Below are positions 33,003-43,265 of a stretch of DNA of 64,000 nt, piece by piece. The notes beneath the pieces were generated by a model. The model saw nothing but the letters and a program-made list of their open reading frames with translations, was not told where the DNA came from and searched no databases. The position numbers were made by a program, and so were the translations under genes. The first letter of the stretch is position 1. Each line of letters starts with the position of its first letter. This DNA comes from Campylobacteraceae bacterium (GTDB lineage Bacteria > Campylobacterota > Campylobacteria > Campylobacterales > Arcobacteraceae): positions 29,109-93,108 of the forward strand of contig JABXII010000024.1 of assembly GCA_013373175.1 (NCBI GenBank), in the 5' to 3' direction.

Positions 33003-33136
33003 TATCTTTCCTATATTTTAATGAAGTATATTTTATCAAATAATTAGTAAAAACTTCAATTTGTTGTATTTTTTCGTTTCATTGTATCATTATAATAATT
33101 GAATTTCATTTATAATTCAATTTTTTCTAATAATAT

Positions 33137-33970
33137 TTAATGACTCATAAATACAGGGATAGGTGAGTGTTCAAGTAAATATTTTGTAGCCCCACCAAAC
33201 ATTAATTCCTTTAATCCCTTTTGTCCAAAAGCACCAGCAACAATTAAATCAAAGTTTCCATCTAAAGCATTTGTAAGAAGTGCTTCCCCTGGAATTCTTG
33301 TAGTCTCTACAATCTTGTATGTTGCATCTACATCATGCTCTTTTAGATAGTCTATTAATTTGTTCATCTTTTCATCACTTTTTGTATACTCTTCAGAAGA
33401 AACAATATGAACTCTTTGTGCTTTTTTTAACATATCTATAGATAAGGTAATTGCTCTTGAAGCTTCAGGAGAGCCATTCCAACCAATAATAACTGAGTCT
33501 AATCGAAACTTCTTTAAAACTCTTGGAAACATTAATACAGGCTTTCCACTTTTTAAAAGTGCAGTTTCAAAGGTTGCAGTTGTTACACCTTGAGGAGGAG
33601 CTGCGGCTATAACTAAATCACAATACTTTGAATCTTCTTCTATAAGCTTACTTCTAACTCCCTCTTTTATGATTAAATCAATTTGAGAGTTATTAAAAGG
33701 AAAATTAAACTCTAATTGTTTTGCAACTTTTTCTAATAATTCTTTAAAATCTTTATCCTCATCACTTAACTTAACACCAACATCTTCTTCTATCTCTTCT
33801 ACTATATGCTGTGAAAGTCCAAGCTCTTTATATTTTTTCGATTGAGGGAAAGAACATTTTAATATTTCTAGTTTTATATCAAAAAATTTTGTAATGAGTA
33901 ATGCCCCATACAATCTTTCTTCTAATTCATCTCCCCCACCTACGGGGAAAAACATCTTTTTATAATTCAT
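33137..33970 (-). CDS. Universal stress protein family
   Basis: Usp-type C-terminal half: VIIGWNGSPEASRAITLSIDML; DLIVAGAFGQKGLKELMFGGATKYLLEHSPIPVFMSH. Confidence 0.88.
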   Translation of the reverse strand: MNYKKMFFPVGGGDELEERLYGALLITKFFDIKLEILKCSFPQSKKYKELGLSQHIVEEIEEDVGVKLSDEDKDFKELLEKVAKQLEFNFPFNNSQIDLIIKEGVRSKLIEEDSKYCDLVIAAAPPQGVTTATFETALLKSGKPVLMFPRVLKKFRLDSVIIGWNGSPEASRAITLSIDMLKKAQRVHIVSSEEYTKSDEKMNKLIDYLKEHDVDATYKIVETTRIPGEALLTNALDGNFDLIVAGAFGQKGLKELMFGGATKYLLEHSPIPVFMSH

Positions 33971-34087
33971 ACTTTTCCTTTTATCAAAGCTTATAAACTA
34001 TACTTAAGTTATCTAACATGAAACTTGCAAATTATAAAGGAATAACTAAAAAGTAAATATAGAGTTCTAAATTAAGAACTCTATATT

Positions 34088-37000
34088 TTAAACATTATAG
34101 TAATTTGCTTTGTGGTGTGGCACTACAATTGCGCACGTTGATTGTTCTGGATGAATTTGGAATGTTTCACTTAGCTCTATTCCAAACTCTTCTGGTTTTA
34201 ATAAATCAAACATATCTCTACTTTGTTCTAAATCAGGACAAGCAGCATACCCAGGAGAGTATCTACAACCTATATACTGTTTCATTTGAACATCTTTTAA
34301 AGTATTTCCTTCTTTTGGAACAATATCTAAATCAAGTCTTACTTGCTTATGTAAAACCTCTGCTAAGGCTTCTGCTAATTCTACCCCTAAACCATGTACT
34401 TGATAATACTCTGTAAACTTGCTATCTTTATAAAGTTCTGCTTCATATGGACTTAGTTTTAATCCTGCACTTGCAAAAGTAAAGGCAACTACGTCAAGTC
34501 TATCATTAGCAAAGAAATCTGCTATACATCTATGAGGTTTCTTTCTTTGTCTAGGGAACTGCATTACTTTTATTGCTTTTTCTAATGGTGGAATATTTTT
34601 TGCTTCTTCTTCTGAGTGGAAAGCATACTCTTCAGAGAAAATATAAAGTTTATTCCCCTTTGAAATACAAGGATAATAGGCATAAATAGCAATTGGGTCA
34701 AAAAGTTCTTTTTCAATAAACTCTTCTTTTAATCTTTCATAAATAGGTTCAACCACATTTTTTTCATGGTCTAAGAACTTCTCTTTTGATTGTTTTGCTC
34801 TTTTATATCCCCATCTTTGTCTAAATAAAACTCTATGATTAATCCATTTAAATACTAAATCTTTATCAATGGCTTTATTATCTAAAGCAACTCTTCCCCA
34901 TAATGGAGGGAAAGTAAATTGCCCTGCTTCTGGAAGAGTTACATCTTCTTCATTGATAACTACTTCTTTTTCTTCTTTTCTTGCTACTTCTTCTTCATCA
35001 ACTAAATCAGCAGCAAGTGCCGTATTTTCTAAATCACCCTCTTCAATTCTTTGCATTGAAACAACACCATCAAAGGCATCTCTACAATAGAAAATTGGAC
35101 CATCATAGATTGATCTACAATAATCATTTACAAAACCTTTTGTAAGTGCTGCTCCACCAAGAAGTACAGGAATATCTATACCTTGTTTTTGTAACTCTTC
35201 AAGGTTTTCTTTCATAACAGCTGTTGATTTTACAAGTAAACCACTCATTCCAATAGCTTGAGCTTTGTGTTCCTTAACAGCAATGATAAAGTCATTTAAA
35301 TCAGCTTTGATACCAATATTGATTACTTTAAATCCATTATTTGAAAGAATAATATCAACTAAGTTTTTACCAACATCGTGAACATCACCTTTAACTGTTC
35401 CTAGAACTAATACCGTCTCACTTGCTTTTTCTTCTTTTGGTAGATATGGGTTTAGTGCATCAACTGTTGCTTTCATAGTCTCTGCACTTTGAAGTACAAA
35501 TGGTAACTGCATTTGTCCAGAACCAAATAGCTCGCCAATAACTTTCATCCCATCAATTAGCCATTCATTTACTATAATTTCTGGATTTACTTCATGTCTT
35601 AACTCTTCAACTAGTGGTAACATTCTATCTTTATCACCATCAAGTAGTAGCTTTTTAACTTTATCTATTGGTGCAAGTTTTTGATATTCTTCATCACTTT
35701 GCTCTTCCATATCACCAACATTTGCAAAGTGCTCTATGAATTTAAATAATGGGTCACCATCTTCTTGATTATTGAAGATTAAATCATCACAAGCTTTTCT
35801 ATCCTCATCAGAGATTTTATTTAGTGGTAAGATGTGTTTAACATTTACAATAGCAGAAGTTAATCCAGCTTTTACACAGTGGTCAAGATAAATAGAGTTT
35901 AAATATATTCTTGCTTTTTGGTCAAGTCCAAATGAGATATTAGAAAGTCCAAGAGTAGTTCCCACTTCTGGATGACGTAGTTGGAACTCTTTAATTGCTT
36001 CAAGTGTCTCAATACCAGCAGTTCTATACTCATCATCCCCTGAACCAATTGTAAAGGTAAGCATATCAAATACTAAATCATCAGGTTTAAATCCATGTCT
36101 ATTTACACATAAATCATAGATTCTTTCTGCTACTTCAAGTTTTCTTTTCTTACTTTTTGCCATACCTACTTCATCAATTACAAGACAAACAAGTGCTGCA
36201 CCAAACTTTTTAGCTAACTTACAAACTATATCAAACTTCTCTTCCCCATCTTCTAGGTTAACTGAGTTGATAATACATCTTCCACCAATTTGTTTTAAAG
36301 CTGCTTCTAATGCTGGAACTTGCGTTGAATCTGGCATTAAAGGAAGTGAAACTTTTTGAGAATATAAAGATACTACTTTATCCATATCTCCTGTTTCATC
36401 ACGTCCTGCAAATCCAACTGACACATCAATAACATGAGCTCCTGCTCTTACTTGTTGTTGTCCTACTGAAAGTGTTCCTTCATAATCATTTGCTTTAAGT
36501 AATTCTCTAAAAGCTTTTGAACCAGTTGCATTTGACCGCTCCCCTATTAAAAGTGGTGCAGGGTCTTGTTTTAATGGAACTGTATTAAATAAAGAGGCTA
36601 AAGAAGCTTTTAAAAATCCACTTGGTTTTTTAGGAACAATTCCCTCAACTGCTTTTACTAAAGCTTCAATATGCTCAGGAGTTGTACCACAACAACCACC
36701 TAAAAAAGATACTCCATTGAAATCTAAAAACTCTTTTGTTAGCTCTGTAAACTCTTTTGGTTGCATTGGGTAATAAGTTTGTCCACCTCTATTTTGAGGA
36801 AGACCAGCATTTGAGTGAACAGAAATTGGGAATTTACATACTTCACTTAAAGTTTTTACATGTTTAAGTACTTGTTTTGGTCCAGTACCACAGTTAAAAC
36901 CTAAAGATAAAATATTAAAAGGTTCCATAATAGCTGCAATTGTCATTGCATCTGTTCCAATAAGCATAGTACCACTAAGTTCAATTGTTACAGAAACCAT

Positions 37001-37555
37001 AATAGGAATTTCAGGTGCCACTGCTTTTAAAGCATGAAGTCCAGCTTTTATTTGTAATGGGTCTTGGCAAGTTTCTAGTAAAAATACATCTGTTCCACCA
37101 TCTGCTAAACCTTGTGCCATGATTTTATAGCCTTCAAACATTTCATCATAGCCAATATGTCCCAGACTTGGAAGTTTTGTTCCAGGCCCTATTGAACCTA
37201 ATACAAATCTTGGTTTTTCAGGTGTTGAATATTTTTCACAAGATTTTTTAACAAGTTCTGCACCTAGTCGTGAAAGTTCATATGAAGTTTGTGGAATATC
37301 GTACTCATCTAAAACCCATGGCATAGAACCAAAAGTATTTGTAGTAATAAAGTCAGCTCCAGATGCAGCATAAGCATCATGGATACCTTCTAAAACATGA
37401 GGTGCAGTTAAGTTTAAAAGTTCATTACAACCTTCTAAATTAATACCTTCATGTAACCAGTACTCATCTTTGATGTCTGCTATTTGAAGTTGTGTTCCCA
37501 TAGCTCCATCAATAATTATAACTTTCTCTTCTATTAATTTTTGTATGTCTATCAT
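34088..37555 (-). CDS. metH: Cobalamin-dependent methionine synthase
   Basis: 1155 aa; IDGAMGTQLQ; FLGGCCGTTPEHI; B12-binding motif VKGDVHDVGKNLV. Confidence 0.97.
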   Translation of the reverse strand: MIDIQKLIEEKVIIIDGAMGTQLQIADIKDEYWLHEGINLEGCNELLNLTAPHVLEGIHDAYAASGADFITTNTFGSMPWVLDEYDIPQTSYELSRLGAELVKKSCEKYSTPEKPRFVLGSIGPGTKLPSLGHIGYDEMFEGYKIMAQGLADGGTDVFLLETCQDPLQIKAGLHALKAVAPEIPIMVSVTIELSGTMLIGTDAMTIAAIMEPFNILSLGFNCGTGPKQVLKHVKTLSEVCKFPISVHSNAGLPQNRGGQTYYPMQPKEFTELTKEFLDFNGVSFLGGCCGTTPEHIEALVKAVEGIVPKKPSGFLKASLASLFNTVPLKQDPAPLLIGERSNATGSKAFRELLKANDYEGTLSVGQQQVRAGAHVIDVSVGFAGRDETGDMDKVVSLYSQKVSLPLMPDSTQVPALEAALKQIGGRCIINSVNLEDGEEKFDIVCKLAKKFGAALVCLVIDEVGMAKSKKRKLEVAERIYDLCVNRHGFKPDDLVFDMLTFTIGSGDDEYRTAGIETLEAIKEFQLRHPEVGTTLGLSNISFGLDQKARIYLNSIYLDHCVKAGLTSAIVNVKHILPLNKISDEDRKACDDLIFNNQEDGDPLFKFIEHFANVGDMEEQSDEEYQKLAPIDKVKKLLLDGDKDRMLPLVEELRHEVNPEIIVNEWLIDGMKVIGELFGSGQMQLPFVLQSAETMKATVDALNPYLPKEEKASETVLVLGTVKGDVHDVGKNLVDIILSNNGFKVINIGIKADLNDFIIAVKEHKAQAIGMSGLLVKSTAVMKENLEELQKQGIDIPVLLGGAALTKGFVNDYCRSIYDGPIFYCRDAFDGVVSMQRIEEGDLENTALAADLVDEEEVARKEEKEVVINEEDVTLPEAGQFTFPPLWGRVALDNKAIDKDLVFKWINHRVLFRQRWGYKRAKQSKEKFLDHEKNVVEPIYERLKEEFIEKELFDPIAIYAYYPCISKGNKLYIFSEEYAFHSEEEAKNIPPLEKAIKVMQFPRQRKKPHRCIADFFANDRLDVVAFTFASAGLKLSPYEAELYKDSKFTEYYQVHGLGVELAEALAEVLHKQVRLDLDIVPKEGNTLKDVQMKQYIGCRYSPGYAACPDLEQSRDMFDLLKPEEFGIELSETFQIHPEQSTCAIVVPHHKANYYNV

Positions 37556-37711
37556 TTTTTCTCTATTTTCTTTTGATTATGTTGGATTATAATTATTATA
37601 AAAGTAAGATAGTCTATTTAAATTATGGTTAAAAAGTTGTTAAGTAAAAAAAGTAAAAAATAAATGCAACTTAGTTGTAAAAAAGTAGAGCAAAGCCCTA
37701 CTTTATTGGTT

Positions 37712-40057
37712 TTAGAATTTGTAATTTAGACTTAAACTAAATACTCTTGGTTCACCTGATGATATATGTCCCCATTGTGAAGCACCTTCATAATATGCTT
37801 TATTTGTTACATTATCAATGTCAAACATTACAGTTAAATCATTTTTGTTATATTTAGTTTCATATTTTAATCCCATATCCCATCTTGTCCAAGAAGGAAG
37901 CTTTACTGTAGAACCATCTCTTACATATTGTTCATCACTATAGATTAAATAGTTTCCAAATGATAAACCTTTTACAAAAGGAATATCAACATCTAGTCCT
38001 AAATTTGCTAAAAGTTCAGGAGCTCCTCCTACCTCATCACTTGCATATGTTTGTTCTGTTTCTTTTATTTTTGTTTTCATATATGTTAAAGCAGATGAGA
38101 ATCTAACTCCCTCTATAAGTTCCCCAAAGGCAGAAAACTCAATACCTCTGTGTTGTAATTTCATAGTTGAAGCATATACATTATCTGCTCCTGATTCTCC
38201 TTTTCTTCTTTCCATATCAAATAAAGCTAAAGAATAATCAATATTATTGTGATTATATTTTGCACCAACTTCTACTTGAGTCGTTTTAAATGGTTTTAAT
38301 GATTCACCTTCATTATTACTTCCTGCTGGAGCATTTTGCCCTGCACTTAATCCTTGTGAGTAGTTTGCATATAAACTTAAATCCTCTATTGGTTTATAAA
38401 CAAGTCCTACAAAAGGTGAAAATCTTGAATCATCATAATGACTTGTTTTATCTCCTGAAGTATTGTAGTTTATAGACTCTACATTTTGATATCTTCCACC
38501 AAAAGTAAATCTAATATCTTCTGCTTCGTTTGAAATAGTATCTGAAATAGCAAATGACTCTAAAATTGTATCTGTTCTTTTTTCATCTGGTAAACTTAAA
38601 TGAACTTTTGAAATCTTTGCAGGATTGTAAATATTACTATCATAGTTTGTAGTATCTGTATTTATTCTTGTTTTAACTTTTCCTTCATAAGAAGAAGCAT
38701 CAAAATTGATTTTATGATTTAAACTTCCTGTTTTAAATAAAGTATTTGCTTTTATTCCATAAGTAAATCTTGAAACATCAAATGTTCCTTTACTGAACTT
38801 AGTTTTTACATCACCATTTGAGTTTTGAAGTACTCCACCTTTTTGAAATAATCTATCAACATCAGATTGACCACCACCTAAATAAAAGCCAACTTGAGTA
38901 ACCTCATTTAAAAAGTAATCGAATTTATATAAAGCTAGATTTTCATCTGCTTTTGAATATTCCCAATCTTGTGCAAGATTAAAATCATTATCAGGTGCAC
39001 TAGCTAAATCTACTCCATCAGCTATATACAATCTTCTAAAAGGAGCATCAATATTTTCAAAAGTTGAGATATAGTCTAAACTAGTAATAAAATTATCTCC
39101 TATGTAATCTAGACTTAATGAGCCACTAAAAGATTCACTCTCTAAGTTATCAATTACAGAATCCCCATTGTCATAGGCTAGGTTTACCCTTGCACCAAAC
39201 TGTTTGTCTTTTCCAAATCGTCTAGAAATATCAGTAGCTATTCCTGGTCTTGAATCATTTGTATATCTTAGTTCAATCTCATTTGAGTCTTTGTATGCTC
39301 TTTTTGGAACTAAGTTTATAGCTCCACCTGTATTTCCTTTAGGAGACATTCCAAAAAGAATTGTACTTGGTCCTTTTACTACAGATACAGCTTCAAATAA
39401 ATCAGTAGGTACTTTGTAGTTTGGAGCAACACCATAAACTCCATCAAAAGCATATTCTCCTTGATTCCAATCTCCCATTGGAACACCTCTTAAATAGAAT
39501 GACTCTGCATTATCACCATAGGCTCCTGAACTTCTTACAGAAGAGTCTTGTGTAATTAAATCGCTTAATTGTCTAGCTTGGTTATTTTTAATACTATCTT
39601 TAGTAAAAGTAACCACTGACATGGGAACATCTTTTATATTTGATTCACCAAATAAACCTAAGTGTGCATCACTTGAAAAGTTTTTATTTGCCATCTTATT
39701 TTGTAGGCTTTCAGTTACATTTACTTCACCTAAATTATCAGACTCTGTTGAAGAGTTATTACTCTTTTTTTCTTTGATAATAATTGTATTTTTATTTAAT
39801 ACTGCTTCTAAACCCGTACCTGCTAAAAGTTCTTCTAATGCTTTTTCTAACTCACTTATATTTTCAATATCATTTACTTTTTTTGATTCTAAAAGTTTAT
39901 CCTTTGCAATATATGACAACTTAGATTTTTTTGATATAATTTCTAATGCCTCTTTTAAAGTTTTATCTTTTATTGTGTATGACTCTTGGGCAAAAAGATT
40001 TACACTTAAAAGTAAAGCTAAACTTGGGGCAACTAACGAACTTTTTAATAGCTTCAT
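37712..40057 (-). CDS. TonB-dependent siderophore-type receptor with N-terminal STN signalling domain
   Basis: Secretin/TonB short N-terminal domain; plug and beta-barrel; C-terminus EPRVFSLSLNYKF; adjacent fecR/fecI. Confidence 0.9.
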   Translation of the reverse strand: MKLLKSSLVAPSLALLLSVNLFAQESYTIKDKTLKEALEIISKKSKLSYIAKDKLLESKKVNDIENISELEKALEELLAGTGLEAVLNKNTIIIKEKKSNNSSTESDNLGEVNVTESLQNKMANKNFSSDAHLGLFGESNIKDVPMSVVTFTKDSIKNNQARQLSDLITQDSSVRSSGAYGDNAESFYLRGVPMGDWNQGEYAFDGVYGVAPNYKVPTDLFEAVSVVKGPSTILFGMSPKGNTGGAINLVPKRAYKDSNEIELRYTNDSRPGIATDISRRFGKDKQFGARVNLAYDNGDSVIDNLESESFSGSLSLDYIGDNFITSLDYISTFENIDAPFRRLYIADGVDLASAPDNDFNLAQDWEYSKADENLALYKFDYFLNEVTQVGFYLGGGQSDVDRLFQKGGVLQNSNGDVKTKFSKGTFDVSRFTYGIKANTLFKTGSLNHKINFDASSYEGKVKTRINTDTTNYDSNIYNPAKISKVHLSLPDEKRTDTILESFAISDTISNEAEDIRFTFGGRYQNVESINYNTSGDKTSHYDDSRFSPFVGLVYKPIEDLSLYANYSQGLSAGQNAPAGSNNEGESLKPFKTTQVEVGAKYNHNNIDYSLALFDMERRKGESGADNVYASTMKLQHRGIEFSAFGELIEGVRFSSALTYMKTKIKETEQTYASDEVGGAPELLANLGLDVDIPFVKGLSFGNYLIYSDEQYVRDGSTVKLPSWTRWDMGLKYETKYNKNDLTVMFDIDNVTNKAYYEGASQWGHISSGEPRVFSLSLNYKF

Positions 40058-40079
40058 TTTTTTCCTTTTCTTTATTTAT

Positions 40080-40098
40080 GATTTTGAGAACTATTATC
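40080..40098 (-). promoter_or_regulatory. Possible Fur box upstream of the TonB receptor
   Basis: GATAATAGTTCTCAAAATC, 13/19 to GATAATGATAATCATTATC by eye. Confidence 0.35.
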
Positions 40099-40145
40099 TC
40101 TAATACATTAAACGAATAAAGATTGAAAAACGGACAGAATATTTT

Positions 40146-41102
40146 TTATTTTTTTGATATTTTTAAAACTTCTTCTTTTTCATTAACTTCAAGGGAATAC
40201 AAAAGCTTTATAGAATCAATGAAATCATTAAAATGTTTTGTGGAAAATTTACCTGAAATTTTTAATTGAGATACTTCGTAAGAGTCAAACTCTATTTTTT
40301 TGTTAACATATCTTTGGAAAAAAGATGTTGCATCTTTTAAAGAATCATTTTCTAAATATATAAAATCATTCTTCCAACTGGCTATTTGTGTTAAATCTGT
40401 TTTCTTAAAGCCTAAAATATTTCCTTTATTATCTAAAGAAAAACTTTCTGCTTTTCTTAGTTGAATTAAATCTTTTTTCTTTTTAGAATCAGATATATAA
40501 CTTACTTTTACTACTCCACTAAGAACTTTTACACTTACCTTATCACTTAAGTTTACTACCTCAAACTTTGTTCCTAAAACCTCTATTTGAGCATTTTTCA
40601 TCTTAATAATAAATGGTCTGTTTTTATCTTTTGCAACAGAAAACAAAGCTTTACCTTCATGAAAGTTTACCACTCTTTTATTTTTAAAATATTCAACTTT
40701 TAATTTTGATTTTATATCTAAATCTATTAAAGAGTTATCCTCTAATGCAATGTTTAACATTTTCTCATTTTTACTAATAAACTCTTTTGAAAACAGTGCT
40801 TTATTTTTATTGTGTTCCAAAAGAAAAACACATACAAAAAGTAATGCTATTATTGAAGCTACAAAGTATTTACTCTTTTGAAAGATATTTGATTTATTTG
40901 TATTATCAAGGCATTCATCAAAAAACTCTTCATCTAGATTTTTACAGTCAAAAAGAAGTTTTTTATTTTCATTATATGATTTTTCATGGCTTTTATTTTC
41001 TAACCATTTTTTTAAATCACTTTCTTCTTTTAGACTCAAGTCTTCTTGCTCTTTTATTATCCAAGCTATTGCTTTTTTATCTATCTCTTCAAATAAATCC
41101 AT
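40146..41102 (-). CDS. fecR: FecR-type anti-sigma factor / transmembrane signal transducer
   Basis: N-terminal DUF4880-like AIAWIIKEQEDLSLKEESDLKKWL; one TM; FecR domain (LEVLGTKFEV-like IEVLGTKFEVVNL). Confidence 0.88.
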   Translation of the reverse strand: MDLFEEIDKKAIAWIIKEQEDLSLKEESDLKKWLENKSHEKSYNENKKLLFDCKNLDEEFFDECLDNTNKSNIFQKSKYFVASIIALLFVCVFLLEHNKNKALFSKEFISKNEKMLNIALEDNSLIDLDIKSKLKVEYFKNKRVVNFHEGKALFSVAKDKNRPFIIKMKNAQIEVLGTKFEVVNLSDKVSVKVLSGVVKVSYISDSKKKKDLIQLRKAESFSLDNKGNILGFKKTDLTQIASWKNDFIYLENDSLKDATSFFQRYVNKKIEFDSYEVSQLKISGKFSTKHFNDFIDSIKLLYSLEVNEKEEVLKISKK

Positions 41103-41575
41103 TAGTACTCTTTCTTCATCTGTTCTTTTATTTTCATTGTTGCTCTTGTAATGTTTTTTTCAACGGCATTTACACTTATTCCCATAATCAGGGAAATCTC
41201 TTTTCGAGTAAGTCCTTTATAAACATGTAAAACAAAAGCTTGTTTATTTCTCTTTGAAAGAGCACTAATACATTTTTTTAATTTTTGTTCTCTTTTTTCA
41301 TCACTTAAAATTTCATCTGGACATTCTGTTTTAGGAATTGAGTATTGTTCTTCTTCAAAACTTGTATAAGATATTTTTTTGTTTTTTCTTGCCTTATCAA
41401 TAACAAGACTGTGTGCTATTTTATATAGATATGCTTTTTGAATAGTAATGTTTTCTGATTTTTTATCTATTTCTAAAGCTTTAGCATAGGTTTCTTGAGT
41501 AAGGTCCTTTGCTAAATCTTTATCTTTTGTAAGTCTTAGTAAGTAGTAAGAGATTTCTTTATAATACTCTAACAT
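41102..41575 (-). CDS. fecI: FecI-type ECF sigma factor
   Basis: 157 aa with region 2 (KDLTQETYAKAL) and region 4 (LTRKEISLIMGISVNAVEKNITRATMKI). Confidence 0.9.
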   Translation of the reverse strand: MLEYYKEISYYLLRLTKDKDLAKDLTQETYAKALEIDKKSENITIQKAYLYKIAHSLVIDKARKNKKISYTSFEEEQYSIPKTECPDEILSDEKREQKLKKCISALSKRNKQAFVLHVYKGLTRKEISLIMGISVNAVEKNITRATMKIKEQMKKEY

Positions 41576-41596
41576 GCAAACTCTTTAATCTATTGC

Positions 41597-42361
41597 TTAC
41601 TCTTTTATATCAAAAGTTAATGTGGCAACATTTATCTCTTCGTCACATTTTGTATTATCTTTTAACTCTTTTTTTACTTGAACTTTTACTAACCATTTCC
41701 CTGCTTTAAGTGGTAATATTTCTGTAACACCTCTTAAGTCAGTTCTTCCATAATAAGCATATTTACCTTTTAAATAACCATCTAAAGTAGCTTTAACAAC
41801 TGATACTTTTAAAGGTCTATTTTTAAATAAAACTTTTACTTTAAATGGCTCACCTACTTTATAATCTTTTGGGTTAGATAAAGGAACTATTTCTAGTTTA
41901 TGTCCTATAGGTTTTGTAATAATATCACTATGTTTATTTCCTATAGAGAAGATATTTTTAGCTTCAAGTTGTGTTTTTTCACAATGTCTAGCTTTTGTTT
42001 CTATCTCATCTTTTGTTTTACCTTGATACCATTTAAAGTTTTCATCTTTTGTCCAATAAGTTGGTTTATAAACTCCTGATAAAACATAAGAACCCTCTTC
42101 AAGTTTTTCATTTGATTCATAATTATAGTTAATAGCTGAACTTTTTTTTAGTTCAATAGTTTGTTTTTCACCTGTTATCTTTAGAGGTTCAAAAAGACCT
42201 AATCTGTCCTCTGGTATTTTTTCAAGTTTTGGAAAGTCATGACCATATCCAATGTTAAAAGAAAGTTTGCCATCATTTTGAGAATCTACCCAATACTCAT
42301 GAGCACTTAAATTTGTTATTGCAAGAAATGCAAACCCCATTAGAATTTTTTTAATATTCAT
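41597..42361 (-). CDS. DUF4198-type exported protein (metal uptake associated)
   Basis: Signal peptide then HEYWVDS; HKLEIVPLSNPKDYKVGEPFKVKVLFKNRPL. Confidence 0.75.
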   Translation of the reverse strand: MNIKKILMGFAFLAITNLSAHEYWVDSQNDGKLSFNIGYGHDFPKLEKIPEDRLGLFEPLKITGEKQTIELKKSSAINYNYESNEKLEEGSYVLSGVYKPTYWTKDENFKWYQGKTKDEIETKARHCEKTQLEAKNIFSIGNKHSDIITKPIGHKLEIVPLSNPKDYKVGEPFKVKVLFKNRPLKVSVVKATLDGYLKGKYAYYGRTDLRGVTEILPLKAGKWLVKVQVKKELKDNTKCDEEINVATLTFDIKE

Positions 42362-42375
42362 AATCTACCTTTATT

Positions 42376-42394
42376 GATAATAATTTTCATAATT
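42376..42394 (-). promoter_or_regulatory. Putative Fur box upstream of the DUF4198 / fec cluster
   Basis: GATAATAATTTTCATAATT, 14/19 to GATAATGATAATCATTATC by eye. Confidence 0.5.
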
Positions 42395-42448
42395 GTAGTT
42401 ATTTAATATTAAAAATTTTATTAAATGTATGGGGTTTATTGTAAAATC

Positions 42449-43048
42449 TTAATTATCTGAAAGTAAAACTCTTATAACACTAGCTTCACCTTGATGACCT
42501 TTTCCCTCATCTAAAATAGTAATTTGCTCTTTTACCTCTGCATCACAAAAAGCATAATGATTTTTAAAATCTTCTACTTTGTATAAAAGTTTTTCATCCT
42601 TTGGTCCACCACTTGAAAAATTTAATTGATTTACAGAGAAAAACTCACCCACAAATAAACCTTCAGACTCTAATGACTCATCAATATTTTCAAATAGTCT
42701 TGCTCTATCTTTTTCATACATATGTAAATATGAAGCAACTATTACATCATATTTTTCATCTGCTTCCCAATTATTTAAATCAATACAAATAGTCTTGATA
42801 TTTAAGCCTTCTTCTTTTGCTCTTTGTTCTAACTTTTTAAGACCTACATCAGAAGCATCAATAGCAGTTACTTCAAAACCTTTTTTAGCTAAAAAGATTG
42901 CATTTCTACCTTCACCCTCACCTAAGCATAAAACTTTTGCACTTCTTTTGAAAAGTTTTACTTTACTTGCTATAAAACTATTTGGTTTTACTCCATAAAG
43001 ATATCCATCTCTTGAAAATTTACTGTTCCAAAACTCTTGTTGAGACAT
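42449..43048 (-). CDS. SAM-dependent methyltransferase (TehB-like)
   Basis: FWNSKFSRDGYLYGVKPN; VLCLGEGEGRNAIFLAKKGFEVTAIDAS. Confidence 0.82.
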   Translation of the reverse strand: MSQQEFWNSKFSRDGYLYGVKPNSFIASKVKLFKRSAKVLCLGEGEGRNAIFLAKKGFEVTAIDASDVGLKKLEQRAKEEGLNIKTICIDLNNWEADEKYDVIVASYLHMYEKDRARLFENIDESLESEGLFVGEFFSVNQLNFSSGGPKDEKLLYKVEDFKNHYAFCDAEVKEQITILDEGKGHQGEASVIRVLLSDN

Positions 43049-43265
43049 ATAATATTACCTTTTATTTTTTATTTGGATGATAGCAAATTAAAAAGAAATT
43101 CTTCTTAAAAAAACTCCATGTTAAATTCACATTAGTTTAATATAATTAATAGTTCTAAAGGTAAAAACAATCATTCACTTTAATTTAAAGCAAGCTTGGA
43201 TAAACTATCAGACAAAAATCAAAAAGTAAATTGAAAACAATTACTTTATTTATAGGGATGGATAA

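Noticed and set aside
33090-33125. TTGAATT...AATTCAA hairpin with T-run between two minus-strand genes
   Set aside because: The T-run follows the stem on the plus strand while the flanking genes are on the minus strand; kept as uncertain and not called.
39621-40103. 160-aa plus-strand ORF antisense to the TonB receptor 5' end
   Set aside because: Shadow of a clear coding sequence; low-complexity Ser/Phe composition.
40787-41230. 147-aa plus-strand ORF across fecR/fecI
   Set aside because: Antisense to two supported genes; Tyr/Leu/Phe-rich low-complexity product.
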